The notes beneath the pieces were generated by a model. It was not told the DNA's origin. It searched no databases and saw nothing but the letters and a program-made list of their open reading frames with translations. The position numbers were made by a program, and so were the translations under genes. Of a stretch of DNA of 64,000 bases, positions 36,887-48,472 are shown piece by piece. Where the stretch lies: positions 1 through 64,000 of the forward strand of contig CALNHX010007701.1 of NCBI GenBank assembly GCA_940337035.1, in the 5' to 3' direction. Each line of letters starts with the position of its first letter. Position 1 is the first letter of the stretch. The DNA comes from Agriotes lineatus. Taxonomy: Eukaryota > Arthropoda > Insecta > Coleoptera > Elateridae.

Positions 36887-38175
36887 AACTGATCTGATTT
36901 TGCACATTTAGAGTCATATCTCAAATTCTGGTGTTACGAAGTGACACTCACACACTTAATTCTTGCTCGTATTTGTATGTGATCTTATATTAGAGCTGCA
37001 TTTTTGACAATTTTAAGTACAATGAAAGCTTTCACCAATATGATCCTTACTACGACTTGAATTTATGCCATGAGTGTTTACAGTACTTATTTAAATACAT
37101 GACCTTTTTCACCACATGCTAATTATTAAGGGTGTTTGTTCGTGTTTTCAGCGGTTTGGCAGTTTCGAACGTGGAACCAAAGAATCGGCAGATTTACGAA
37201 TTTGTAGAAAGTTTTTTGTATGTACTTCAAAATTATTTTACAGCAAACCATAAGAAGAGAGAGAATAATTTTAGCGAAGTTACTGCCAAAAAAAATTTTT
37301 TTCTTTGAGTTGCTGGCCGAAATTTTAAGGGCTGCGAGAGGCGGAACAGCTGTGCCTGTGTTTGCTAATTGTTCTCGCTCATTTTTAAATAAACAGTGTA
37401 GTACATACATACTGAACTATCAAGTCAAGATTGGGCTATATTTTCACGTTTTTCCTTTGTTATTATTCACTGCCATGCACTCTTGTTATCCCAAAACAAA
37501 TGCTACAGATTTCGATAGCTTTCAGGCAAAGTGTATACATAAGATATTTTTGTTCTCACGCAGTTGAAACGTAAGAATTCTCGAAAACAAATTGATGGAA
37601 ATTGCATTTTTCAGAATGTGTATGTTGAAACGTAACGACTTCAAGCACTCGATGCCCACCTTGAAAATTCTCCAGAAGATGGCTTTGCATAGAAGTTACA
37701 GTGGTGCAGTAGAATGAAGAAATGTCAATAATAAAAGTGCTTCATCTTTCTGTCTTCGCCGTGTTAATAAAATGTCTTTATATTCATAAATATATCACCC
37801 AATCCTTCAGACATTGAAGACGATAATGAGTTAAATGATAGCATAATAAGAAATATCAATGCAAGCCCCAATAACTGGCAAATCGAGTCTAATTAGCTGT
37901 ACCAAATAAGCATGCACACACATTTTAACAAAAAGTAGTAACGTTTGTTAGAAACCGCACGCAAGTCAATCGTAAAGCTGAAAAATAAGCGAACTAGAAC
38001 AATCGCCCCTAGTAAATAACTAATTTCGCTATAAAGCGATATCAAGAAAAGTGCCAGCAAACAAGAGTATCTGTAGATAAAACACAATTTGAAAATTACT
38101 CAACAAGTCAAAAGAGAGGACGGTTTGACCACTTTGATTCTATAAAAGTGCTCTAGATCTGATCCTACTTTTCGC
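36887..38175. other. unassigned AT-rich DNA
   Basis: Overlapping frames on both strands at 37.13-37.57 kb are short and unlike known proteins. Nothing else is recognisable. Confidence 0.35.
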
Positions 38176-38208
38176 ATGTTACAAAGGAAAAATTCTCCTT
38201 TGTAACAT
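38176..38208. repeat. 13-bp-arm palindrome at the foldback insertion site
   Basis: ATGTTACAAAGGA and TCCTTTGTAACAT are exact complements separated by 7 bp. They end one base before the 9-bp duplication that flanks the foldback element. Confidence 0.85.
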
Positions 38209-38389
38209 ACGCCGTCAAACCGGTGTGAAGACGGCAGCCAGAAGGTAGCAGCCAAAAGTGACGAACATTGCCGAAGAGCTCATAGATATACAAAAAATTA
38301 TAGAGAATGAAACTAACACCACATTCAAATCAATTAAGGAATTATGCGAACCGAATAAAGCCTTTTAGCTGCTACACATGAGAAATGAC

Positions 38390-41300
38390 GGCGCATAAAA
38401 ATATACTTCACATATCGGGCAAAATTAAATAATAATTTTCAGCTCGAATGCTACATATGGACCCTGAAAGAAACTTTGCTAAAAACCTGCCCCGAATAAA
38501 GGCCCAAACCGAATTCCGTTGCCGTACCCCACATAGCGGGTAAACCACCTCCGCCTAAATAAAATTAGAATTTTGCAGCTCGGCTACTACACATAGAACT
38601 CGAACGAAACTTTGCTAAAAACATATCCTATATATACCGAATAAAAGGGCCCAAACAGATTTTAGTTGCCGTACTCCATATAGCGGGTAAACCACCCCCG
38701 CCTAAATAAAATTAGAATTTTGCAGCTCGGCTACTACACATAGAACTCGAACGAAACTTTGCTAAAAACATACCCTATATATACCGAATAAAAGGGCCCA
38801 AAAAGATTTTAGTTGCCGTACTCCATATGGCGGGTAAACCACCCCCGCCTAAATAAAATTAGAATTTTGCAGCTCGGCTACTACACATAGAACTCGAACG
38901 AAACTTTGCTAAAAACATACCTTATATATACCGAATAAAAGGGCCCAAACAGATTTTAGTTGCCGTACTCCATATAGCGGGTAAACCACCCCCGCCTAAA
39001 TAAAATTAGAATTTTGCAGCTCGGCTACTACACATAGAACTCGAACGAAACTTTGCTAAAAACATACCTTATATATACCGAATAAAAGGGCCCAAACAGA
39101 TTTTAGTTGCCGTACTCCATATAGCGGGTAAACCACCCCCGCCTAAATAAAATTAGAATTTTGCAGCTCGGCTACTACACATAGAACTCGAACGAAACTT
39201 TGCTAAAAACATACCCTATATATACCGAATAAAAGGGCCCAAAAAGATTTTAGTTGCCGTACTCCATATGGCGGGTAAACCACCCCCGCCTAAATAAAAT
39301 TAGAATTTTGCAGCTCGGCTACTACACATAGAACTCGAACGAAACTTTGCTAAAAACATACCTTATATATACCGAATAAAAGGGCCCAAACAGATTTTAG
39401 TTGCCGTACTCCATATAGCGGGTAAACCACCCCCGCCTAAATAAAATTAGAATTTTGCAGCTCGGCTACTACACATAGAACTCGAACGAAACTTTGCTAA
39501 AAACATACCTTATATATACCGAATAAAAGGGCCCAAACAGATTTTAGTTGCCGTACTCCACATAGCGGGTAAACCACCCCCGCCTAAATAAAATTAGAAT
39601 TTTGCAGCTCGGCTACTACACATAGAACTCGAACGAAACTTTGCTAAAAACATACCCTATATATACCGAATAAAAGGGCCCAAACAGATTTTAGTTGCCG
39701 TACTCCATATAGCGGGTAAACCACCCCCGCCTAAATAAAATTAGAATTTTGCAGCTCGGATACTACACATAGACCTCGAAGGAAACTTTGTTAAAAACAT
39801 ACCCTATATATACGGAATAAAAGGGCCCAAACAGATTTTAGTTGCCGTACTCGATATAGCGGGTAAACCACCCCCGCCTAAATAAAATTAGAATTTTGCA
39901 GCTCGGATACTACACATAGAACTCGAACGAAACTTTGTTAAAAACATACCTTATATATACCGAATAAAAGGGCCCAAACAGATTTTAGTTGCCGTACTCG
40001 ATATAGCGGGTAAACCACCCCCGCCTAAATAAAATTAGAATTTTGCAGCTCGGATACTACACATAGAACTCGAAGGAAACTTTGCTAAAAACATACCCTA
40101 TATATACCGAATAAAAGGGCCCAAAAAGATTTTAGTTGCCGTACTCCATATAGCGGGTAAACCACCCCCGCCTAAATAAAATTAGAATTTTGCAGCTCGG
40201 ATACTACACATAGAACTCGAACGAAACTTTGCTAAAAACATACCTTATATATACCGAATAAAAGGGCCCAAACAGATTTTAGTTGCCGTACTCGATATAG
40301 CGGGTAAACCACCCCCGCCTAAATAAAATTAGAATTTTGCAGCTCGGCTACTACACATAGAACTCGAACGAAACTTTGTTAAAAACATACACTATATATA
40401 CCGAATAAAAGGGCCCAAACAGATTTTAGTTGCCGTACTCCATATAGCGGGTAAACCACCCCCGCCTAAATAAAATTAGAATTTTGCAGCTCGGCTACTA
40501 CACATAGAACTCGAACGAAACTTTGCTAAAAACATACCTTATATATACCGAATAAAAGGGCCCAAACAGATTTTAGTTGCCGTACTCGATATAGCGGGTA
40601 AACCACCCCCGCCTAAATAAAATTAGAATTTTGCAGCTCGGATACTACACATAGAACTCGAACGAAACTTTGTTAAAAACATACCTTATATATACCGAAT
40701 AAAAGGGCCCAAACAGATTTTAGTTGCCGTACTCGATATAGCGGGTAAACCACCCCCGCCTAAATAAAATTAGAATTTTGCAGCTCGGATACTACACATA
40801 GAACTCGAAGGAAACTTTGCTAAAAACATACCCTATATATACCGAATAAAAGGGCCCAAAAAGATTTTAGTTGCCGTACTCCATATAGCGGGTAAACCAC
40901 CCCCGCCTAAATAAAATTAGAATTTTGCAGCTCGGATACTACACATAGAACTCGAACGAAACTTTGCTAAAAACATACCCTATATATACCGAATAAAAGG
41001 GCCCAAACAGATTTTAGTTGCCGGACTCCATATAGCGGGTAAACCACCCCCGCCTAAATAAAATTAGAATTTTGCAGCTCGGCTACTACACATAGAACTC
41101 GAACGAAACTTTGCTAAAAACATACCCTATATATACCGAATAAAAGGGCCCAAACAGATTTTAGTTGCCGTACTCCATATAGCGGGTAAACCACCCCCGC
41201 CTAAATAAAATTAGAATTTTGCAGCTCGGATACTACACATAGAACTCGAAGGAAACTTTGTTAAAAACATACCCTATATATACGGAATAAAAGGGCCCAA

Positions 41301-43255
41301 ACAGATTTTAGTTGCCGTACTCGATATAGCGGGTAAACCACCCCCGCCTAAATAAAATTAGAATTTTGCAGCTCGGATACTACACATAGAACTCGAACGA
41401 AACTTTGTTAAAAACATACCTTATATATACCGAATAAAAGGGCCCAAACAGATTTTAGTTGCCGTACTCGATATAGCGGGTAAACCACCCCCGCCTAAAT
41501 AAAATTAGAATTTTGCAGCTCGGATACTACACATAGAACTCGAACGAAACTTTGTTAAAAACATACCTTATATATACCGAATAAAAGGGCCCAAACAGAT
41601 TTTAGTTGCCGTACTCCATATAGCGGGTAAACCACCCCCGCCTAAATAAAATTAGAATTTTGCAGCTCGGATACTACACATAGAACTCGAAGGAAACTTT
41701 GTTAAAAACATACCCTATATATACGGAATAAAAGGGCCCAAACAGATTTTAGTTGCCGTACTCGATATAGCGGGTAAACCACCCCCGCCTAAATAAAATT
41801 AGAATTTGCAGCTCGGATACTACACATAGAACTCGAACGAAACTTTGTTAAAAACATACACTATATATACCGAATAAAAGGGTCCAAACAGATTTTAGTT
41901 GCCGTACTCCATATAGCGGGTAAACCACCCCCGCCTAAATAAAATTAGAATTTTGCAGCTCGGCTACTACAAATAGAACTCGAACGAAACTTTGCTAAAA
42001 ACATACCCTATATATACCGAATAAAAGGGCCCAAACAGATTTTAGTTGCCGTACTCCATATAGCGGGTAAACCACCCCCGCCTAAATAAAATTAGAATTT
42101 TGCAGCTCGGATACTACACATAGAACTCGAAGGAAACTTTGTTAAAAACATACACTATATATACCGAATAAAAGGGCCCAAACAGATTTTAGTTGCCGTA
42201 CTCCATATAGCGGGTAAACCACCCCCGCCTAAATAAAATTAGAATTTTGCAGCTCAGATACTACACATAGAACTCGAACGAAACTTTGCTAAAAACATAC
42301 CTTATATATACCGAATAAAAGGGCCCAAACAGATTTTAGTTGCCGTACTCGATATAGCGGGTAAACCACCCCCGCCTAAATAAAATTAGAATTTTGCAGC
42401 TCGGATACTACACATAGAACTCGAACGAAACTTTGTTAAAAACATACACTATATATACCGAATAAAAGGGCCCAAACAGATTTTAGTTGCCGTACTCCAT
42501 ATAGCGGGTAAACCACCCCCGCCTAAATAAAATTAGAATTTTGCAGCTCGGCTACTACACATAGAACTCGAACGAAACTTTGCTAAAAACATACCCTATA
42601 TATACCGAATAAAAGGGCCCAAACAGATTTTAGTTGCCGTACTCCATATAGCGGGTAAACCACCCCCGCCTAAATAAAATTAGAATTTTGCAGCTCGGAT
42701 ACTACACATAGAACTCGAAGGAAACTTTGTTAAAAACATACCCTATATATACGGAATAAAAGGGCCATAACAGATTTTAGTTGCCGTACTCCATATAGCG
42801 GGTAAACCACCCCCGCCTAAATAAAATTAGAATTTTGCAGCTCGGATACTACACATAGAACTCGAAGGAAACTTTGTTAAAAACATACCCTATATATACG
42901 GAATAAAAGGGCCATAACAGATTTTAGTTGCCGTACCCGATATAGCGGGTAAACCACCCCCGCCTAAATAAAATTAGAATTTTGCAGCTCGGATACTACA
43001 CATAGAACTCGAACGAAACTTTGTTAAAAACATACACTATATATACCGAATAAAAGGGCCCAAACAGATTTTAGTTGCCGTACTCCATATAGCGGGTAAA
43101 CCACCCCCGCCTAAATAAAATTAGAATTTTGCAGCTCGGCTACTACACATAGAACTCGAATGAAAGTTTGCTAAAAACATACCCTATATATACCGAATAA
43201 AGGGGTACAAACAGATTTTAGTTGCCGTACTTCACATAGCGGGTAAACCACCCTC
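38390..43255 (+). repeat. 147-bp tandem array, left arm (about 32 units)
   Basis: GCGGGTAAACCACC recurs exactly every 147 bp from 38536 to 43239: 32 steps, with one single-base deletion near 41806. Each unit contains GCGGG-TAAACCACC-CCCGC (a potential stem), AATTTTGCAGCTCGG, TACACATAGA and AAAAGGGCCCAAACAG. Units differ at a few diagnostic sites (CCATATAG or CGATATAG; GAACGAA or GAAGGAA; CCCTATA, CCTTATA or CACTATA). Neighbouring groups repeat these combinations, so blocks of several units have been duplicated. The first unit, next to the terminal sequence, is more diverged. Confidence 0.97.
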
Positions 43256-43297
43256 GCTGGACCCCGTGCAGCTTGACTATATATCTACAAAACTTAT

Positions 43298-43721
43298 CCT
43301 TTTTTGGCAGCGTCGCCGGATGGCTTAGTAGATAACGACGAACTGGTGTCCATTTTCAATACGAAATTTCAATCCTCTTGAAGTACATCCAAACTACTTA
43401 GATACGGCCGGTAAATTGAAAAGTAGGCATAATTATTATTATCAAATCCAAGGACTTCTTGAAATTACGGATAGGCATTGGTGCGATTTTGTAATTTTTA
43501 CTCAGAAAGGGATAACTATAGAAAGAATTCATAGAGACAAACATTTTTCGGACACAATATTTTTAAAACTGCAAGAATTTTATTATTTTTATTTATCACC
43601 ACATATAACATCCCCTGGAATTTCTTTATCAGATGACGAGCGACGATGGACAGTTATTAAAGATTTACATTTTTTGGAGAATGGGCTTGTAGATGATATA
43701 GATTATTACAAAATCTTATAA
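43298..43721 (+). pseudogene. YqaJ-type exonuclease fragment in the foldback centre
   Basis: Two plus-strand frames give consecutive pieces of a YqaJ-family (PD-(D/E)xK) exonuclease domain. From about 43301, FLAASPDGLVDNDELVSIF matches the conserved PFLAASPDGLV-DDGLVEIKCP block. The aspartate is kept, but the following E-x-K reads poorly (S-I-F-N-T-K), and a stop follows at 43385. From 43416, after a frame change and loss of the middle, LKSRHNYYYQIQGLLEIT, WCDFVIFTQKG and IERIHRDKHF match the Q-motif block and the end of the fold (YYYQxQGQL...WCDFVVxTxKGxxIERI). The second frame is open for 101 codons to 43721. The family resects DNA ends, and in animals its members often occur in repetitive loci. 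Here it is captured cargo, no longer functional as read. Confidence 0.75.
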
Positions 43722-43794
43722 AATATGTGCCATCTATGTCGTGAATATTAATAACACCAGTGTTCAGTACAATACGTTAAAAGTTATATACATA

Positions 43795-45070
43795 TAGGGT
43801 ATGTTTTTAGCAAAGTTTCGTTCGAGTTCTATGTGTAGTATCCGAGCTGCAAAATTCTAATTTTATTTAGGCGGGGGTGGTTTACCTGCTATATGGAGTA
43901 CGGCAACTAAAATCTGTTTGGGCCCTTTTATTCGGTATATATAGTGTATGTTTTTAACAAAGTTTCGTTCGAGTTCTATGTGTAGTAGCCGAGCTGCAAA
44001 ATTCTAATTTTATTTAGGCGGGGGTGGTTTACCCGCTATATGGAGTACGGCAACTAAAATCTGTTTGGGCCCTTTTATTCGGTATATATAGTGTATGTTT
44101 TTAACAAAGTTTCGTTCGAGTTCTATGTGTAGTAGCCGAGCTGCAAAATTCTAATTTTATTTAGGCGGGGGTGGTTTACCCGCTATATCGAGTACGGCAA
44201 CTAAAATCTGTTTGGGCCCTTTTATTCGGTATATATAAGGTATGTTTTTAGCAAAGTTTCGTTCGAGTTCTATGTGTAGTATCCGAGCTGCAAAATTCTA
44301 ATTTTATTTAGGCGGGGGTGGTTTACCCGCTATATGGAGTACGGCAACTAAAATCTGTTTGGGCCCTTTTATTCCGTATATATAGGGTATGTTTTTAACA
44401 AAGTTTCGTTCGAGTTCTATGTGTAGTAGCCGAGCTGCAAAATTCTAATTTTATTTAGGCGGGGGTGGTTTACCCGCTATATGGAGTACGGCAACTAAAA
44501 TCTGTTTGGGCCCTTTTATTCGGTATATATAAGGTATGTTTTTAGCAAAGTTTCGTTCGAGTTCTATGTGTAGTATCCGAGCTGCAAAATTCTAATTTTA
44601 TTTAGGCGGGGGTGGTTTAGCCGCTATATGGAGTACGGCAACTAAAATCTGTTTGGGCCCTTTTATTCCGTTTATATAGGGTATGTTTTTAACAAAGTTT
44701 CGTTCGAGTTCTATGTGTAGTAGCCGAGCTGCAAAATTCTAATTTTATTTAGGCGGGGGTGGTTTACCCGCTATATGGAGTACGGCAACTAAAATCTGTT
44801 TGGGCCCTTTTATTCGGTATATATAGTATATGTTTTTAGCAAAGTTTCGTTCGAGTTCTATGTGTAGTAGCCGAGCTGCAAAATTCTAATTTTATTTAGG
44901 CGGGGGTGGTTTACCCGCTATATGGAGTACGGCAACTAAAATCTTTTTGGGCCCTTTTATTCGGTATATATAGGGTATGTTTTTAGCAAAGTTTCGTTCG
45001 AGTTCTATGTGTAGTAGCCGAGCTGCAAAATTCTAATTTTATTTAGGCGGGGGTGGTTTACCCGCTATGT
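43795..45070 (-). repeat. 147-bp tandem array, right arm (about 9 units, inverted)
   Basis: This is the same unit as the left arm, reverse-complemented. CCCGCTATAT-type words recur every 147 bp from about 43884 to 45060. The unit variants (GGAGTA or CGAGTA; GGGTATG, AAGGTATG or GTGTATG) are those of the left arm. The innermost unit has CCTGCTATAT and is slightly diverged. Confidence 0.97.
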
Positions 45071-45391
45071 GGGGTACGGCAACGGAATTCGGTTTGGGCC
45101 TTTATTCGGGGCAGGTTTTTAACAAAGTTTCTTTCAGGGTCCATATGTAGCATTCGAGCTGAAAATTATTATTTAATTTTGCCCGATATGTGAAGTATAT
45201 TTTTATGCGCCGTCATTTCTCATGTGTAGCAGCTAAAAGGCTTTATTCGGTTCGCATAATTCCTTAATTGATTTGAATGTGGTGTTAGTTTCATTCTCTA
45301 TAATTTTTTGTATATCTATGAGCTCTTCGGCAATGTTCGTCACTTTTGGCTGCTACCTTCTGGCTGCCGTCTTCACACCGGTCGCCGTCAA

Positions 45392-46985
45392 GGCAATTTA
45401 TAGAATTCTGCAATGCAACCACGGCTCAAAGCCATCGATTATACTCAGTTTTGTTAATGTTTTACATTATTATATCTCACATTATGCCCTAGTGTTCAAC
45501 AGACCTAATTCTGGCTATCGGTTGTTCTAGTCCGAGATGTAGAACCTTGCACGCTACTGTGAAATTTGTCAATTCAAAAGAAAAGCGGTTTTGACAGTAT
45601 AAAGAGAATTTCGCAGATTTAAAGGCTAAACTCATATTAATTTATAGGGCTTTAAAGTTCTACAATGCTTGTATTAACCCGTTCTTTATTACATATATTG
45701 CAATGAACACTTTTAAAGCCTCTAAAATTATGATAGCAATTAATAACATTTCAAGCATTTCAAATATTATTTTACAAAATATTATATAATTGTGCTAGTT
45801 TAATTTTTGAAAATTGTATGAATAGCAATGATTTTGAGTTAATAATTTGTAAAAACGATATTAAAAATAGTATTGGCCTTAATTAAAACATAACTAGAGC
45901 AGGCTTATAAATAACGAATAACAAAGTAAGATGAATGAAAACAAAAACAGAAAGGGGAAGCGAAGCAAAGCCGTGAGGTGTGTTATTTTGGTTTCCTCAC
46001 AAATAATCCTTTTAAAAACGAGCAAATATCAATTTTTCCCAATTCGGTGTTTTATAATTAGTGCAGTGTTTTTTGGGTGCGTTGTAGAAGGGTTGCTTTG
46101 ATTCGTTGCACGTCCCTACAGAAACTTTAAAAAAGTATTGAATACTAGGTCGAGTGGTAGCTGGTGTTTCTGTGGAAGACTTAGGAGCTGTTGCGAGGTT
46201 AGCATACCCCTGGAAGCGCGAAGGAAACAGCGACATTCGTGCTGAGCAGTGCGGAGCCCTAGGACTTGGGCAAGGATAGAGTTGTAAACAGTTTTGGAGT
46301 GGAGAAAGCTGCAGGCGGCGTTCGAAGAGGTATCTGAATTGTTACAGCAGACCAACAAAGAGAAAAAGTAGCCCCTGCCCATCCTGAGACTTGTTGTGAG
46401 TGCACCTGGTATCCTATTTTGCATCAGGGACGCCAAATAAGGTTAGAGAGTTATCCTAAAAGTTGAAATGTTTAAAGTGGCATCGGATTTTCCAAATTTT
46501 TGGAAGAAGCACATCGTGAGTGTTTTATTGTGGCGTCTAGTTACTTAAGTTTGTTAAATCACTTAGGCAAGGCACAGTTACGTACACTGATGTAATTATT
46601 AATACAAAGCCCACTTGTTTCCTTAAATTGTGAGGTTAAAGAGCCATGTTTGTAAAACTGTTCCCAACAGTTGAAATATCTAATTTTATAGCGACCCCAT
46701 TGGATAAATAAACGGTGGCTAAAGCGATTACCTTTAAAAATAATGAAAACCACGATAACTATCTTAATAGCATATGTATTGCCTATAATTTACATTCAAT
46801 CATAGTTGCTAGGATGTAGAAAACCCAAACCTTTGAGATGATAGGCATTTCTTTAAATAAAAATGTTACAAAAATTACACAACATAACAATATGTCCTTA
46901 TGAACAGTAGCATAAGATTTTTTGTTATTACTGAATAGATTCCATTTCTTTTGAATACGAAACTAGTTTTGTGAATGTACAATTT
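45392..46985. other. unassigned DNA
   Basis: 46.2-46.45 kb is richer in GC, and a plus frame reads WRKLQAAFEEVSELLQQTNK (about 46297-46356), vaguely like a retroelement connection region. It stops at once and has no confirming neighbours. The rest is AT-rich. Confidence 0.3.
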
Positions 46986-46991
46986 ACAAAA

Positions 46992-48427
46992 GAACGCTCT
47001 TAATGTACCTAAATGCAAAACTTTTGAACTTGAATTTTTTAGATGCTGGAAAATTTAAACATTAGTGATATATGGTTAGATTGATTCCAAATACACTATT
47101 GCAAAACCTATTAACACTGCTTTCAATTCTTAGCCAGTAATTGAACAACTGTTAGTGTAGACGCGCTTACTGTGGCAATAATTATAATATTTTGGTCAAC
47201 AGTAGCCTTAATAGTAATACAATAATTATCCACGTAGTTATTATTTACTGCAAAACGTGGTTTTCAGACGTTTTAACGTACCTAAATGCAAAACTTTTAA
47301 ACTTGAATTTTTTAGATGCAAGAAAATTTAAACATTAGTAATATATGGTTAGATTGATTCCAAATACACTATTGCCAAACCTATTAACACTGCTGTCAAT
47401 TCTTAGCCAGTAATTGAACAACTGTTAGTGTAGACGCGCTTACTCTGGCAATAATTATAATATTTTGGTCAACAGTAGCCTTAATAGTAGTACAATAATT
47501 ATCCACGTAGTTATTATTTACTGCAAAACGTGGTTTTCAGACGTTTTAATGTACCTAAATGCTAAACTTTTGAACTTGAATTTTTTAGATGCTGGAAAAT
47601 TTAAACATTAGTAATATATGGTTAGATTGATTCCAAATACACTATTGCAAAACCTATTAACACTGCTGTCAATTCTTAGCCAGTAATTGAACAACTGTTA
47701 GTGTAGACGCGCTTACTGTGGCAATAATTATAATATTTTGGTCAACAGTAGCCATAATAGTAGCACAATAATTATCCACGTAGTTAATATTTACTGCAAA
47801 ACGTGGTTTTCAGACGTTTTAATGTACCTAAATGCTAAACTTTTGAACTTGAATTTTTTAGATGCTGGAAAATTTAAACATTAGTGATATATGGTTAGAT
47901 TGATTCCAAATACACTATTGCAAAACCTATTAACACTGCTGTCAATTCTTAGCCAGTAATTGAACAACTGTTAGTGTAGACGCGCTTACTCTGGCAATAA
48001 TTATAATATTTTGGTCAACAGTAGCCATAATAGTAGCACAATAATTATCCACGTAGTTAATATTTACTGCAAAACGTGGTTTTCAGACGTTTTAATGTAC
48101 CTAAATGCAAAACTTTTAAACTTGAATTTTTTAGATGCAGGGAAATTTAAACATTAGTAATATATGGTTAGATTGATTCCAAATACACTATTGCAAAACC
48201 TATTAACACTGCTGTCAATTCTTAGCCAGTAATTGAACAACTGTTAGTGTAGACGCGCTTACTCTGGCAATAATTATAATATTTTGGTCAACAGTAGCCT
48301 TAATAGTAGTACAATAATTATCCACGTAGTTATTATTTACTGCAAAACGTGGTTTTCTACCTAAATGCTAAACTTTTGAACTTGAATTTTTTAGATGCTG
48401 GAAAATGTAAACATTAGTAATATATGG

Positions 48428-48430
<3 letters not shown>
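46992..48430 (+). repeat. 273-bp tandem array, about 5.2 units
   Basis: CAGACGTTTTAA recurs at 47265, 47538, 47811 and 48084, exactly 273 bp apart. Each unit holds AAACTTGAATTTTTTAGATG, ATATATGGTTAGATTGATTC and TTGAACAACTGTTAGTGTAG. Copies are about 97-99% alike. The last unit has a small deletion at its start (48357) and breaks off after ATATATGGTT, where a TA microsatellite begins. Confidence 0.95.

Positions 48431-48470
<40 letters not shown>
48428..48470. repeat. (TA)n microsatellite
   Basis: About twenty uninterrupted TA dinucleotides. They directly end the 273-bp array at ATATATGG, so the microsatellite probably grew from that TA-rich site. Confidence 0.95.

Positions 48471-48472
<2 letters not shown>

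Larger units (their letters stand above)
38219..45382. mobile_element. 7.16-kb foldback element with 147-bp satellite arms and 9-bp TSD
   Basis: The outer ends are exact inverted copies beginning ACCGGTGTGAAGACGGCAGC, and the match continues for about 320 bp. CGCCGTCAA stands directly outside both ends (38210-38218 and 45383-45391), a 9-bp target duplication. Inside the unique ends, each arm is an array of a 147-bp unit, and the two arrays are in opposite orientation. A roughly 540-bp centre separates them. Long terminal repeats built of subrepeats with 9-bp duplications are the pattern of foldback (FB) elements, which have been linked to Mutator-like transposases. No transposase is present here, so movement would need one supplied in trans. 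The left array is over three times the right, as expected from unequal exchange after insertion or during replication. Confidence 0.9.

Noticed and set aside
38219..45382. CRISPR-like or centromeric array interpretation
   Set aside because: There are no short repeat-spacer units. The arms are inverted, share unique ends and are flanked by a 9-bp duplication, so a transposable foldback explains them better than a CRISPR array or a plain centromeric satellite.
45273..45530. 85-codon frame starting inside the right foldback end
   Set aside because: It crosses the element boundary and the target duplication, so it is a shadow frame.
46290..46360. Gypsy-like connection region (WRKLQAAFEEV)
   Set aside because: The resemblance is short and ends in a stop. 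No reverse transcriptase or integrase lies nearby.
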